From assembly GCA_964551475.1 (NCBI GenBank), contig CAZKCI010000046.1, positions 62,001 through 126,000 on the forward strand: DNA of 64,000 nucleotides. The letters run 5' to 3'. The notes under the pieces were generated by a model that did no database searches, was not told the DNA's origin, and saw only the letters and a program-made list of their open reading frames with translations. Positions 17,205-25,430 of the stretch are shown piece after piece. A program made the position numbers and the translations under genes. Each line of letters begins with the position of its first letter. The first letter of the stretch is position 1. The stretch is from CAZKCI01 sp964551475 (GTDB lineage Bacteria > Auribacterota > Erginobacteria > Erginobacterales > CAZKCI01).

Positions 17205-18403
17205 GGCCGAGCGCGCCGCGCCTCGGCGGGGCCGAGAATCCCCTCAAGATGGCGCTCCCAGGTGAACCGGGTCCGGCAAACCTCCCGGCCGGCGGCGGCC
17301 AGCCTCCTCCGCAGTCCTTCGTCGGAGAGGAGACGCCCGACCGCGGCGCCTAAAGCCTCCGCATCCTCCGCTACGAGGCAGCCGCTGCGCCCGTCTTCGA
17401 CGATCTCGCCGGCGGCGACGCGGACGGTCGGCGGGGAGTTCTTGAGCGCGACCACGGGAACCCCGGAGGACATCGCCTCCAGGATCGCCTGGCCGAAGGA
17501 TTCGTAGCGGGAAGCGGAAACGAAGACGTCCGCCAGCCGGTAGTATCCCTCGGGGTGATCGGTCTGGCCGGCGAGAATGATCTCCCGCTCCAGCCCCTGT
17601 TCTTTCCTGATCTTTTCCACCTCCGTTCGGGAAGGGCCGTCTCCGATCAGGAGCAGGGCGCAGGCGCGGGCGCGGAGGAGCGGGCGAAGGGAGGCGATGA
17701 GAAACGGGATGTTCTTCTCCGGGGAGAGCCTCCCCAGGGCGAGAACGATCTTGCTTCCCGGCGGGAGGGAGAGCGTTCGGGCCAGGGCGTCGCTTCTTTC
17801 GCCGGGGGAGAATCTCAGAGCGTCCACACCCGGCGGGTTGATTTCCATCTTCTCCGCCGGAATCCCGTATTCCTCCGCCAACGCCTTTCCCAAGAGGCGG
17901 CTGAAGACCATGATCCGGGACGCGGAGCGGAGAGCGTTGCCCTCCAGTTCCCGAATCTGTTTCTTCCAGAAACGGAAGAAGAGCCGTTCCTTGAGCGATC
18001 CCCCGCGAACCGCCAGGCCGGCGAGATGGACGTGAAGCGCGGCGGGGAGGTAGACCGCCGGCGCGGCGCCGGGAAGCGCGCCCAGAGCCGCGCCGTAATG
18101 GGGATAGCGGCAGACCGCGATCCCGTCGCGGACCAACCCCTCCGCGGCAAGCCAGCGGCTCAGGCGTTCGGCGAAGGCGACGGGTTTGCGAAAAAGGGAA
18201 AGGGGCGAAAAAGAGAAGTCGGGATGGCGGATGATCTCCACCCCTTCCCATTCCTCCCGTTCCGGGAGATCGGGGAGATGCCGGCGACAGACGACAGCAG
18301 GCCGGTGGCCGAGCGCGAGGGCCCGCCGGGAGACCTCGGCCAGGTAATTCTCGATCCCGCCGCGGGCCGGGTAGAAGGTGTGGCTGAGGAACCAGACGCG
18401 CAT
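17201..18403 (-). CDS. GT4-family glycosyltransferase
   Basis: 400 residues with ATG at 18403. MRVWFLSHTFYPARGGIENY carries the N-terminal GG loop. VLALGRLSPEKNIPFLIASL and the E-x7-E motif YESFGQAILEAMSSGVP mark the nucleotide-sugar domain. Coupled by a 4-bp overlap to the following methyltransferase gene. Upstream junction contains GTTGACGGTT and TGATCACTGATCAC word repeats. Confidence 0.93.
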   Translation of the reverse strand: MRVWFLSHTFYPARGGIENYLAEVSRRALALGHRPAVVCRRHLPDLPEREEWEGVEIIRHPDFSFSPLSLFRKPVAFAERLSRWLAAEGLVRDGIAVCRYPHYGAALGALPGAAPAVYLPAALHVHLAGLAVRGGSLKERLFFRFWKKQIRELEGNALRSASRIMVFSRLLGKALAEEYGIPAEKMEINPPGVDALRFSPGERSDALARTLSLPPGSKIVLALGRLSPEKNIPFLIASLRPLLRARACALLLIGDGPSRTEVEKIRKEQGLEREIILAGQTDHPEGYYRLADVFVSASRYESFGQAILEAMSSGVPVVALKNSPPTVRVAAGEIVEDGRSGCLVAEDAEALGAAVGRLLSDEGLRRRLAAAGREVCRTRFTWERHLEGILGPAEARRARP

Positions 18404-18405
18404 AG

Positions 18406-18471
18406 GACAGTTGACGGTTGAGAGTTGACGGTTATCGGTGACTGATCACTGATCACTGATCACTTCGCTCT
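18406..18471. repeat. AGTTGACGGTTG and ACTGATCACTGATCAC word repeats
   Basis: Two word families lie side by side: GTTGACGGTTGAGAGTTGAC and then GACTGATCACTGATCACTG. The second encodes the last residues (SEVISDQ) of the GT-C protein at 18446. The TGATCAC family recurs at 25395, 39050 and 45225. Confidence 0.85.
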
Positions 18472-20047
18472 TTCTGAACACATATATCACCGGATGATCG
18501 AAGAAGCGCCAGGAGAGCTCCGCGCCATCGTCTCTGATCTCCCATCTCCCCAGGCCGGGATAGGTCCGGAAGGTCTGGACCAGATCGAAATCCCCGCGCC
18601 CCGAGAAAAGGTCGTCGAGAAACTTCCATTCCACGGGATAGCTCTTCGCGGCTGGAGAGAAATACTCCCGCGTCTCCTCGGAGAGGACAATATAGTCGGC
18701 GCGGGAGGTCTTCTCCTCGAGATACCTTGCCCGTTCCTCCGGCGAAAGCGGGTGATCGAAAAGATAGGCGAAGTCCAGATACTCCTCGCGATGGATCCGG
18801 GGCAGGGCGTTTCTTTCTCCAAGAGGAATGGAATGATCGGTGGCGATCGTCGCGCCGGCGGGAATATTGGCGTATACCCACTCCGAGGCCCTGGTCTTGG
18901 TGTGGGGAACGGCGTAGACCCGGAGGAGGGCCAGAGAGAAGACGGCCGCCGGGAGAAAAGCGGCGAACGCGGCGAATATCCCCAGAGGGCGGAGCCGGGG
19001 GCGGGAGAGGAGCCGCGCGAGCAGCTCCCCGGCGGCGAGGCAAAGGAAGGGGATAATCGGGAGGAGATAGCGCATGAACTTGATATACCAGGATCCGATG
19101 AGGAGAAAGTTGAGGGCGATCCAGGAGGCGAGGAGAATGTCCTCCCTTCTCCGGCGGAGGAGGCTATGGATGAAGCCCGCCGCGGAAAGAATCGCCAGCG
19201 GCCAGCCCAACCCCCAGGGCAGGGACCGGGTCAGATGGGAAAGATAGGGCGGCGCGCCTTCGAAATAGTAGGCCCAGACCTGGGGAATCGACCCGGCGGT
19301 TTTCTTCGCCCACCAGACGATCTTGGGGAGAGCGAAGGGGGCGTCGAGGATCACGTAGGGGGAGAGGATGAAAAAGGCCGCGGCGGCCAGGAGGGCCGCC
19401 AGGCCCAGGCGCTTGGCCTCGCTCCGCCCCCTCTCCCTCGCACCGTAAAGGAAGGCGACCAGGACCGGGAGAAAGGCGGGGGCCCAGTATTTCGCCGCCA
19501 TCGCCGCACCGGCGGCGGCCCCGGCCAGGGCGTAGTCCGCCGCGCGTCCGCGGCGGAGAGCGACGATGGAAAAATACATGATCAGGATCAGGAAGAAGCC
19601 GAGCGCGGTGTCCGGGGTGAAAAAGTGGGACTGCTGAACATGGATCGGCGCGGCGGCGAGGAAGAGGGCGGCGAGCAAGCCCGCGGCGGGGCGGTACAGC
19701 TTCCGGCCGAGAAGGAAGAGGAGCGGGATGGAGACGGTCCCCCAGAAAGCCGAATAGAGGCGGCCCAGGAGGTGAACCCTGGCCAGCGTGAGCGGAGAGA
19801 ACAGCGAGGAGACGGCCGAGAGGGCGCAGACGGCGTAGATGCTCAAGGACGGGTGATAGAACCACTTCGGGTTGAGATAGTCCCCATGGGGGGCCTTGCG
19901 CATCGCGTTGGCGGCGTTGATGAAGGCGTTCTCGTCGACGTGGTAGCGCCAGGGGAGCCCCCAGTCGAGGCCGGAAAACCTTAAGCCTCCCCCGAGAAGC
20001 GTGATCAGGATGATGGCCGCGCCAGAGGAGTGCAATATTTTCTTCAT
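18446..20047 (-). CDS. GT-C membrane glycosyltransferase (family 39-like)
   Basis: 533 residues with ATG at 20047. The first membrane segment is followed by GLDWGLPWRYHVDENAFINA, the luminal acidic motif position of PMT/ArnT-type enzymes, and by PKWFYHPSLSIYAV. About ten membrane segments, then a soluble periplasmic C-terminal domain of roughly 150 residues. Expected to transfer a polyprenyl-phosphate-linked sugar outside the cytoplasm. The last residues derive from the word repeat. Stop and the next gene's start are close (20047/20049), suggesting a common transcript with the methyltransferase upstream. Confidence 0.86.
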   Translation of the reverse strand: MKKILHSSGAAIILITLLGGGLRFSGLDWGLPWRYHVDENAFINAANAMRKAPHGDYLNPKWFYHPSLSIYAVCALSAVSSLFSPLTLARVHLLGRLYSAFWGTVSIPLLFLLGRKLYRPAAGLLAALFLAAAPIHVQQSHFFTPDTALGFFLILIMYFSIVALRRGRAADYALAGAAAGAAMAAKYWAPAFLPVLVAFLYGARERGRSEAKRLGLAALLAAAAFFILSPYVILDAPFALPKIVWWAKKTAGSIPQVWAYYFEGAPPYLSHLTRSLPWGLGWPLAILSAAGFIHSLLRRRREDILLASWIALNFLLIGSWYIKFMRYLLPIIPFLCLAAGELLARLLSRPRLRPLGIFAAFAAFLPAAVFSLALLRVYAVPHTKTRASEWVYANIPAGATIATDHSIPLGERNALPRIHREEYLDFAYLFDHPLSPEERARYLEEKTSRADYIVLSEETREYFSPAAKSYPVEWKFLDDLFSGRGDFDLVQTFRTYPGLGRWEIRDDGAELSWRFFDHPVIYVFRKSEVISDQ

Positions 20048-20048
20048 G

Positions 20049-20684
20049 TCATTTCTTCACCGCCTGGACGATCAGGCTTTCCCCGAAACAGGGGAGCTGG
20101 AGCGGAGAGGATATCTTGAGATAGGGTACGCGGAAACGGTTGTAGGCGAAACTCTCGACCTCAAAACCGCATTTTTTGAGGATCCTTTTCAGATAGTAGG
20201 GCGAGAGGGGGGTAATATGACCTATGACGTCGGATTGCCATTCCCCGAAGAAGGGGTAGAAACTCCCCCGGAGCAGGAAACACAGCTTGCAGGTCAGGTA
20301 ATCGAGGTTGGGGGTGGAGAGGATCAGTCGGCCGCCGGGTTTGAGGACCCGGGCGATTTCCCGGAGGAAGTGCCAAGGGTTCTCCAGGTGTTCGATCGTC
20401 TCCAGGCTGACGCAGTAGTCGAAAACGGAGCCCGGCAGGGCGAAATCCCGGTTGAGGTCGGAGACAAAAAAAACCCCGTCCGCCGCCGCGGACGGTCGGG
20501 CCTGGATATCGCTCATGATCGCCCGGAAGCCCAAAGCGCGAAGATTCCGGGAGAGAACGCCGTTCCCGGCCGCCGCGTCCAGGACCAATCCCCGAGGGAG
20601 AGGGGCGAGCGTCTCCAGAACCTTGCGGTGCAGACCCGGGAAAGCCAGCTCCACCTCGGGATCTTTGTCAGGACGGTCGTTCAC
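20049..20684 (-). CDS. Class I SAM-dependent methyltransferase
   Basis: About 211 residues from a GTG at 20684 (VNDRPDKDPEVELAFPG); the longer frame to 20834 overlaps the preceding gene too far. Motifs: GLVLDAAAGNGVLSRNLRAL (SAM loop), AIMSDIQARPS (acidic residue after strand 2), FDYCVSLETIEHLENPW and ARVLKPGGRLILSTPN, the ordering of Methyltransf_11-type enzymes. The start lies 17 bp inside the upstream GT-C/methyltransferase gene. Substrate probably a glycan or sugar nucleotide; not determinable. Confidence 0.85.
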   Translation of the reverse strand: MNDRPDKDPEVELAFPGLHRKVLETLAPLPRGLVLDAAAGNGVLSRNLRALGFRAIMSDIQARPSAAADGVFFVSDLNRDFALPGSVFDYCVSLETIEHLENPWHFLREIARVLKPGGRLILSTPNLDYLTCKLCFLLRGSFYPFFGEWQSDVIGHITPLSPYYLKRILKKCGFEVESFAYNRFRVPYLKISSPLQLPCFGESLIVQAVKK

Positions 20685-22572
20685 GTTTCTGGAAATACCT
20701 TCCGTTGAAATCGACGGCGACCAGATCGGGCGCCAGGCCTCGCCCCCGGAAAAACTCGTCCACCGCCCTCCGGCACCCCTGCCATTCTCCATAGTCGTCG
20801 ATGACCACAAAACCGCTCTCTTGCACCTGATCATACCACTCTTCCAGGCAGTACTTGACCGACTCGTACCAGTCGCAGTCCAGATGGAGCAGGGCGATCG
20901 GCCCCACCAGCGCTTTCCGGGACGGCATCGTCTCCCGGAACCAGCCTTTGACGAGATGGATCCGTGCGGGCTCCAGTTTTAGCCTTTGGAAGAGCAGGCG
21001 GAGGACCGCCGCCTCCGACCCGGAGGCCTCGCCCTTTTCGCCCGCCCGGCCGGAGCAGTGAACATCGCTGTGGGCCGGGGCGGGGAGCCCTTCCCAGGAG
21101 TCGAAAAGCCAGACCTGCCGCTCGGGGCGGCCGCGCGACGGGAAGGCCATCAGTCCGGCGCTCCCGCCGTTCCAAGACCCGCACTCGACGATGGAACCGG
21201 GGAGACGGGTCTCCTCCAGGCGGCGGGCCAGGTCATGAAGCAGGGACATCCGGGGGTAGGAGAGCATGGTATAGGGTTTGACGGCGAAAAAGAGTTTGGT
21301 CCTCCCCCAGTTCGCGAGGTCCCGTTTCGGGTAGCGGAGAAGAAAGAACTTGATGGTGTTGTAGAGGGCGAGAAGAGGGGGGCGGATGCGGATGAAATTC
21401 GCCAGGCGGCGGCGGTCGGCGGCGGCCAGGGCGGAGAGCGCGAGCGCCGACCAAAGGGCGATGATCGGGTGGAGAGGGTAGCGGTAGCGGTAGCCGCTGT
21501 GGGCCAGGAGGTGGACACCCACGAAGGACGCGGCATAGAGGTAAATCGTGAGCCACCTTCTCCACTGACGCAAGGAGAGGAAGAGTCCCGCCGCGCCCGA
21601 AACCAGATAGACCACGAAGATCTTGCCGCTCACCGTCGCCGGATAAAACTCCCAGAACAGGAGAAACTTCTTCCCGGCCAGGACGAGGGCCTCAACGGGG
21701 TTCTCCCGGACGAAGCGGAGAGACTCCCGGGTTCCCCGGCGGTCCCGCTCCACCTCGTCACGCATCCCGGAGAGCGGGTTGTTCTCCCGGGGAAAATCAT
21801 AGCCCCCGGAGGCGCCGGGATGGAGCCCCATCCAGAGCATCACCCCGCCGTTGGTCGAGATGGGGACGAAGCGGCGGTGGACCCGGTAGTTCCTGATCGT
21901 CCAGGGGCTGATGACGAGGGCGGCCGTCAGGATCATGAGCGCCCACCCTCCGATCCCGGCGGAGATCTTCGGGCGGGCGGAACCGTTCCCGGCGCGGAGT
22001 CCGGCCAGGGGAACGAGGAGAGCGAGGACGAGAAAGGGCAGGATGGCCGGGCGGCAGAGAGCGGCCAGGCCGCCGTTCACCCCCGCCAGGATGAAGTTTG
22101 ACCGAAGGCCGCCTTCAAAACCGCGGTGTAAAAACAGCAGCAGGAGGAGGCTCCAGGGGATATAGAGGTTCTCGGAGAGAAAGACGCCGGAGAGGTGGAT
22201 CAGGGAAGGGCCAAGCGCCGCGAGAAGAGCGGCCAGGAGCGCGGCCGTTTCCCCCATGAGCCGCCGCGCGAGGAGGAAGAGGAGCCAGACGGAGAGCGTG
22301 CCGAGGAGGGCCTGGGCCAGGCGGGCGGCGGGCCAGGAGACGCCCGCGATTGTATACACCCCGGCGAGGGAAAAGGGATAGAGGGGGGGGCGGTAAGACC
22401 AGGGCGCCTCCACACCGAACTGCCCCTTTTCGATCAGTGTGACAGCGAGAAGATGATAGGTGCGCATGTCGGAGATGACCAACGCGTCCAGGCGGGGAGC
22501 GCGGGACTGGGAATAGACCAGCCGGCTGAAGAGGGCGGCCAGGAGAATCGCGGCCAGGATTTTTCTGTTCAT
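20668..22572 (-). CDS. Fusion: GT-C membrane glycosyltransferase + TylF-type methyltransferase
   Basis: 634 residues, one uninterrupted frame with ATG at 22572. Residues 1 to about 410 are a GT-C enzyme with about ten membrane segments (LDALVISDMRTYHLLA early loop; YRPPLYPFSLAGVYT). From about 415 the sequence becomes a soluble TylF/MycF-like methyltransferase: PYTMLSYPRMSLLHDLARRL, GSIVECGSWNGGSAGLMA (SAM loop), VWLFDSWEGLPAP, LLHLDCDWYESVKYCLE and GFVVIDDYGEWQGCR, the Asp-rich metal site. Macrocin O-methyltransferase relatives are normally stand-alone. The fusion suggests a sugar transferred by the first half and O-methylated by the second, although they would sit on opposite membrane faces unless the topology differs. 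Confidence 0.85.
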   Translation of the reverse strand: MNRKILAAILLAALFSRLVYSQSRAPRLDALVISDMRTYHLLAVTLIEKGQFGVEAPWSYRPPLYPFSLAGVYTIAGVSWPAARLAQALLGTLSVWLLFLLARRLMGETAALLAALLAALGPSLIHLSGVFLSENLYIPWSLLLLLFLHRGFEGGLRSNFILAGVNGGLAALCRPAILPFLVLALLVPLAGLRAGNGSARPKISAGIGGWALMILTAALVISPWTIRNYRVHRRFVPISTNGGVMLWMGLHPGASGGYDFPRENNPLSGMRDEVERDRRGTRESLRFVRENPVEALVLAGKKFLLFWEFYPATVSGKIFVVYLVSGAAGLFLSLRQWRRWLTIYLYAASFVGVHLLAHSGYRYRYPLHPIIALWSALALSALAAADRRRLANFIRIRPPLLALYNTIKFFLLRYPKRDLANWGRTKLFFAVKPYTMLSYPRMSLLHDLARRLEETRLPGSIVECGSWNGGSAGLMAFPSRGRPERQVWLFDSWEGLPAPAHSDVHCSGRAGEKGEASGSEAAVLRLLFQRLKLEPARIHLVKGWFRETMPSRKALVGPIALLHLDCDWYESVKYCLEEWYDQVQESGFVVIDDYGEWQGCRRAVDEFFRGRGLAPDLVAVDFNGRYFQKRERPS

Positions 22573-22614
22573 TCGTCCATCCTGTCCATTTCGTCCATCT
22601 CGTCCTATTCAGTA
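22566..22614. repeat. TCGTCCATCCTGTCCATT word repeat
   Basis: Four to five units of (T)CGTCCAT / TGTCCATT (for example GTCCATCCTGTCCATTTC) fill the 36-bp gap and touch both flanking genes. The same words occur at 61949-61983. Confidence 0.8.
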
Positions 22615-23598
22615 TTTTTCCCCCGCCCCAAAGCTCAATCCTCCCTGGATGACTCCGGCCCCGTGGGCCAGAAGATCGAGGAAGATCAGGCCGCAGGCGA
22701 GGACGCCATAGAGAGGACGGGTGGTGCGGGCGAAGCCGATGAGGAATCCCGCGTTCAGGGCGAGCAGGGCCAGGTAAGAGAGGAGGGTGAAGAGGAGGCA
22801 GGGACGGGGCGGAAAAACAAGGGTGGTGAGAAGGCCGGCCAGGGCGAGGAAGGAGAGAACGATCCCGGCCAGAAAGGAGGTGCTGGTCGTCACGTAGGAC
22901 TTTTTCCTCCCCCGGCTCAGCCGGTCCCGCAGGGCGATCTTGGCCAGACCCGAGGCGCGGCGGAAGGCGGTCTTCATCAATAGGGCGAAGGAGTATTTCT
23001 TAATATGCTCGACCTGGAGCCGGCGATCGAGAACGATGCGATGGCCTTGAGCGGTCATCCGGACGCCGAACTCCATGTCCTCGATGGTGGCGGAGCGGTA
23101 GCGGGCGTCGAATCCTCCGCAGGATCGGAAGACCTCTTTTCGGACGGCGGCGATGGAGGTGTAGAAAACGGTCACCGGGTCCGGCAGGCGGGAATAGGTG
23201 TAATGCATGTAGAAGTTCTTGTATTGACTGCAGAGATCCGGGAAACGGGTGAGCGGCCGGAGCAGACCGATCACGCCCGCGACGGCGGGGTCGGAGAAAC
23301 GCCCGGCCAGAACGGCGAAAGTCTCGGGGGGAACGAGCGCGTCGGCGTCGATGAAGACCAGAATCTCCCCGGAGGCCGCCGCCGCCCCGGCGTTGCGGTT
23401 GGCCGAAGCGCCCCGGCGGATCTCCGAGCGGATGAGCTTCGCCCCGAATTCCCCCGCGATCCTCTCCGAACCGTCGGCGGAGCCGTCGTCGGACACGATG
23501 ACCTCGGCGGGAGGGGGGACGGCGCGGGAGAGCGCGCTCAAAGTCTCCCCGAGCGTTTTCTTGCCGTTGTAATTGGGAACGATGACCGAAAAGCGCAT
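22609..23598 (-). CDS. GT2-family glycosyltransferase with C-terminal membrane segments
   Basis: About 329 residues from MRFSVIVPNYNGKKTLGETL (ATG 23598); the upstream open frame runs through repeats. GT-A fold landmarks: VIVSDDGSADGSER, the D-x-D type ILVFIDADALVPPETF and the acceptor region ATIEDMEFGVRMTAQGHRI (ED-x-E/F style). Two to three hydrophobic segments at the C-terminus anchor it. Such enzymes usually act on polyprenyl phosphate or on lipid-linked glycans and may supply the GT-C enzymes nearby. Confidence 0.9.
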   Translation of the reverse strand: MRFSVIVPNYNGKKTLGETLSALSRAVPPPAEVIVSDDGSADGSERIAGEFGAKLIRSEIRRGASANRNAGAAAASGEILVFIDADALVPPETFAVLAGRFSDPAVAGVIGLLRPLTRFPDLCSQYKNFYMHYTYSRLPDPVTVFYTSIAAVRKEVFRSCGGFDARYRSATIEDMEFGVRMTAQGHRIVLDRRLQVEHIKKYSFALLMKTAFRRASGLAKIALRDRLSRGRKKSYVTTSTSFLAGIVLSFLALAGLLTTLVFPPRPCLLFTLLSYLALLALNAGFLIGFARTTRPLYGVLACGLIFLDLLAHGAGVIQGGLSFGAGEKY

Positions 23599-23624
23599 AG
23601 GGTCCCCGATGTCGGCTCGCTTGT

Positions 23625-23682
23625 TGTAGGCCCCGACTGCCCTCGGGGCGCCAAAGCGCCCGGTCAGGGGACCGGGCCTACA
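23625..23682. repeat. 58-bp two-hairpin palindromic element, copy 1
   Basis: Begins TGTAGGCCCC and ends CGGGCCTACA. Inside are two smaller hairpins (CCCCGACTGCCCTCGGGG and CCGGTCAGGGGACCGG). The copy at 23705-23762 has the same length and ends. REP-like mobile or structural element. Confidence 0.8.
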
Positions 23683-23704
23683 CCATCGCGAAGGAACATC
23701 CGCG

Positions 23705-23762
23705 TGTAGGCCGGGTGCCCCCACCCGGCGTTCGGAGCGCCCGGTCGCAGACCGGGCCTACA
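23705..23762. repeat. 58-bp two-hairpin palindromic element, copy 2
   Basis: Begins TGTAGGCCGG and ends CGGGCCTACA, with inner hairpins CCGGGTGCCCCCACCCGG and CCGGTCGCAGACCGG. Same length as copy 1, 22 bp away. A related end (GCGGGCCTACA) occurs at 57378-57388. Confidence 0.8.
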
Positions 23763-23826
23763 TAACCGGGAAACCGACGACAGCGTATCCCAAAAGCGAT
23801 CCCGACGCGCTCAAAACGCGGCGGGA

Positions 23827-25191
23827 TCACTTTTGATTCCAGAAATCGTTCCGGTGATACAGGGGATGGATCCCCTGCCGCTCGCTGGAGACGATGTCTG
23901 AAGCGGCCTCCATCCCGGCGGCGATGGAGTGGTCCAGGTTGTTGTACCAGAAGGTCCCGGTCCGGCCGAGCAGGAGGAGGTTGCCGAGGTAGCTCAAGTG
24001 ATTGAGAATCCGTTGCAGGGGGCGGAGATAGTCGAGCTCGTAGATGGGATAAACGTTCGCGATCTTCTCGACGTGAACCGCCCGGATCGAAGCCGCCGAG
24101 GGGATCAGCCCAACTTTTACCATGTCCGCGGCCAGCTCCGGAATGAGTTTCCCGGGGTTGTTCCAGACCTCGTCTCCCTCCATGCAGGTCACCTCCAGTC
24201 CGATCCCGGTCATCCCCCGGGGCGCCGTCCCCGCGTAGAAGTTTTTAGGAATGCTGATCCGGTTGAAGACGACGTCCTTCTGCCCGTAGTAGCACCACTG
24301 GTAGGGGTGGGGAGGCTCCCCGGGGATCTCGACGTTGTAGAGGAGGGCGGAGAGATACTTGAGCCGCGGCTCCTCCACGTCGAGGAGGCGGCAAAGGAGA
24401 TTGATCGGCGCCGTCCAGATCACCAAATCGGGGGAGAGCTTGCGGCCGTCGGAGAGCGCCACCTCCTCCAGCCGTTTCTTCCCCGCCCGGATCGAGGTGA
24501 CGGAGGTGTTGAGCAGGATCTCTCCCCGGTTCCGCCCGATCTCCTCGGCCAGCCGTTCGGAGAAGAGGCCGATCCCCCCCCGCGTGGGGTAGAGAAACTC
24601 GGTGGTGACCGGCGCGGGGAGCAGGGTCTTATGGATGAGGCTCATCAGGGTGTTGGCCTGCATCCGCCGGTCGATCACCGCCCGGTCGATCCCGGCCTTG
24701 GCCCAGTCGGAATGGATGAGGGCGGGATCGTGTTTCAAGAATTTTTCGGTGTAGACCTTGAAAAACGATTCGTAGAGGGTGGGGCCGTACATGTTGACGA
24801 TGTAGTCCTCGAAGCTGGTTCCGGTCCGGCGGGGGCGGTGGATGAGGTCTCGCGCCACCTTCAGGGTGATGGCGGGAGGGAGCTTGAAGACGGTGGAAAG
24901 CCGGAGCGGCCAGTCGTGGTAGCGGCCGAAGAAATAGACTCCGCTCGAGCGGGGGATGACGGTGAGATCCGGACCGAGAACCATCTTGATGAAGCGCAGG
25001 ACGTCCTGATCGTCGGTGTGGAAGCGGTGGGGGCCGACGTCGAAGATGAAGTCCCCGTAGGCGAAGGAGCGGGCCAGCCCCCCCACCCGGTCTTCCTTCT
25101 CGGCCACCGTCACCTGGAGGCCGTTCTGGCTCAGCTGGGAACCGGCGGTCAGCCCCGCCGCCCCCGCTCCGATGATCAGGATGTTTTCCAT
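23827..25191 (-). CDS. FAD-dependent oxidoreductase (amine-oxidase / protoporphyrinogen-oxidase-like)
   Basis: 454 residues with ATG at 25191. The N-terminal dinucleotide fold is ILIIGAGAAGLTAGSQL followed by VTVAEKEDRVGGLARSF and FDVGPHRFHTDD. This GG-R-S/T and 'GPH-x-FH' pattern is common in FAD proteins next to glycan loci (UDP-galactopyranose-mutase-like and phytoene-desaturase-like groups). The C-terminal flavin region includes LLLLGRTGTFWYNNLDHSIA. Likely oxidises or isomerises a sugar nucleotide or lipid carrier. It is the most upstream minus gene of the locus and may be its first cistron. Confidence 0.87.
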   Translation of the reverse strand: MENILIIGAGAAGLTAGSQLSQNGLQVTVAEKEDRVGGLARSFAYGDFIFDVGPHRFHTDDQDVLRFIKMVLGPDLTVIPRSSGVYFFGRYHDWPLRLSTVFKLPPAITLKVARDLIHRPRRTGTSFEDYIVNMYGPTLYESFFKVYTEKFLKHDPALIHSDWAKAGIDRAVIDRRMQANTLMSLIHKTLLPAPVTTEFLYPTRGGIGLFSERLAEEIGRNRGEILLNTSVTSIRAGKKRLEEVALSDGRKLSPDLVIWTAPINLLCRLLDVEEPRLKYLSALLYNVEIPGEPPHPYQWCYYGQKDVVFNRISIPKNFYAGTAPRGMTGIGLEVTCMEGDEVWNNPGKLIPELAADMVKVGLIPSAASIRAVHVEKIANVYPIYELDYLRPLQRILNHLSYLGNLLLLGRTGTFWYNNLDHSIAAGMEAASDIVSSERQGIHPLYHRNDFWNQK

Positions 25192-25206
25192 GTTTCCTCC
25201 GGAAGA

Positions 25207-25406
25207 TGGCAGTGATCTGTGATCTGAGATCTGTGATTTGAGATTTGAGATCTGAGATCTGAGATTCGAGATATAGATTTGAGATCCGGGACTCGCGCGA
25301 TATTATAACGTCCGCTCTTTATTTGGTAGAGCATCTTTTCACTGATTGCCAGTCACCAGTCACTGGTCACCAGTCACTAGTCACCAGCCTATAACTGATC
25401 ACTGGT
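25207..25406. repeat. GAGATCTGAGATTT and ACCAGTCACTGGTCACC word-repeat tracts
   Basis: In the 239-bp divergent gap, about eight units of the GAGATCTG/GAGATTT family (25209-25286) are followed after about 45 bp of unique sequence by AGTCACCAGTCACTGGTC-type words (25338-25402) ending in the TGATCACTGG word. Confidence 0.85.
25279..25306 (+). promoter_or_regulatory. Possible sigma-70 promoter upstream of the DUF1566 gene
   Basis: TTGAGA (25279-25284), 16-bp spacer, TATTAT (25301-25306), on the strand of the gene at 25431. The -35 part falls within the word repeat, so this match may be fortuitous. The transcript leader would be about 115 bases. Confidence 0.3.
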
Positions 25407-25430
25407 TTAAAAATCAGAAAAGGAGAAAAA

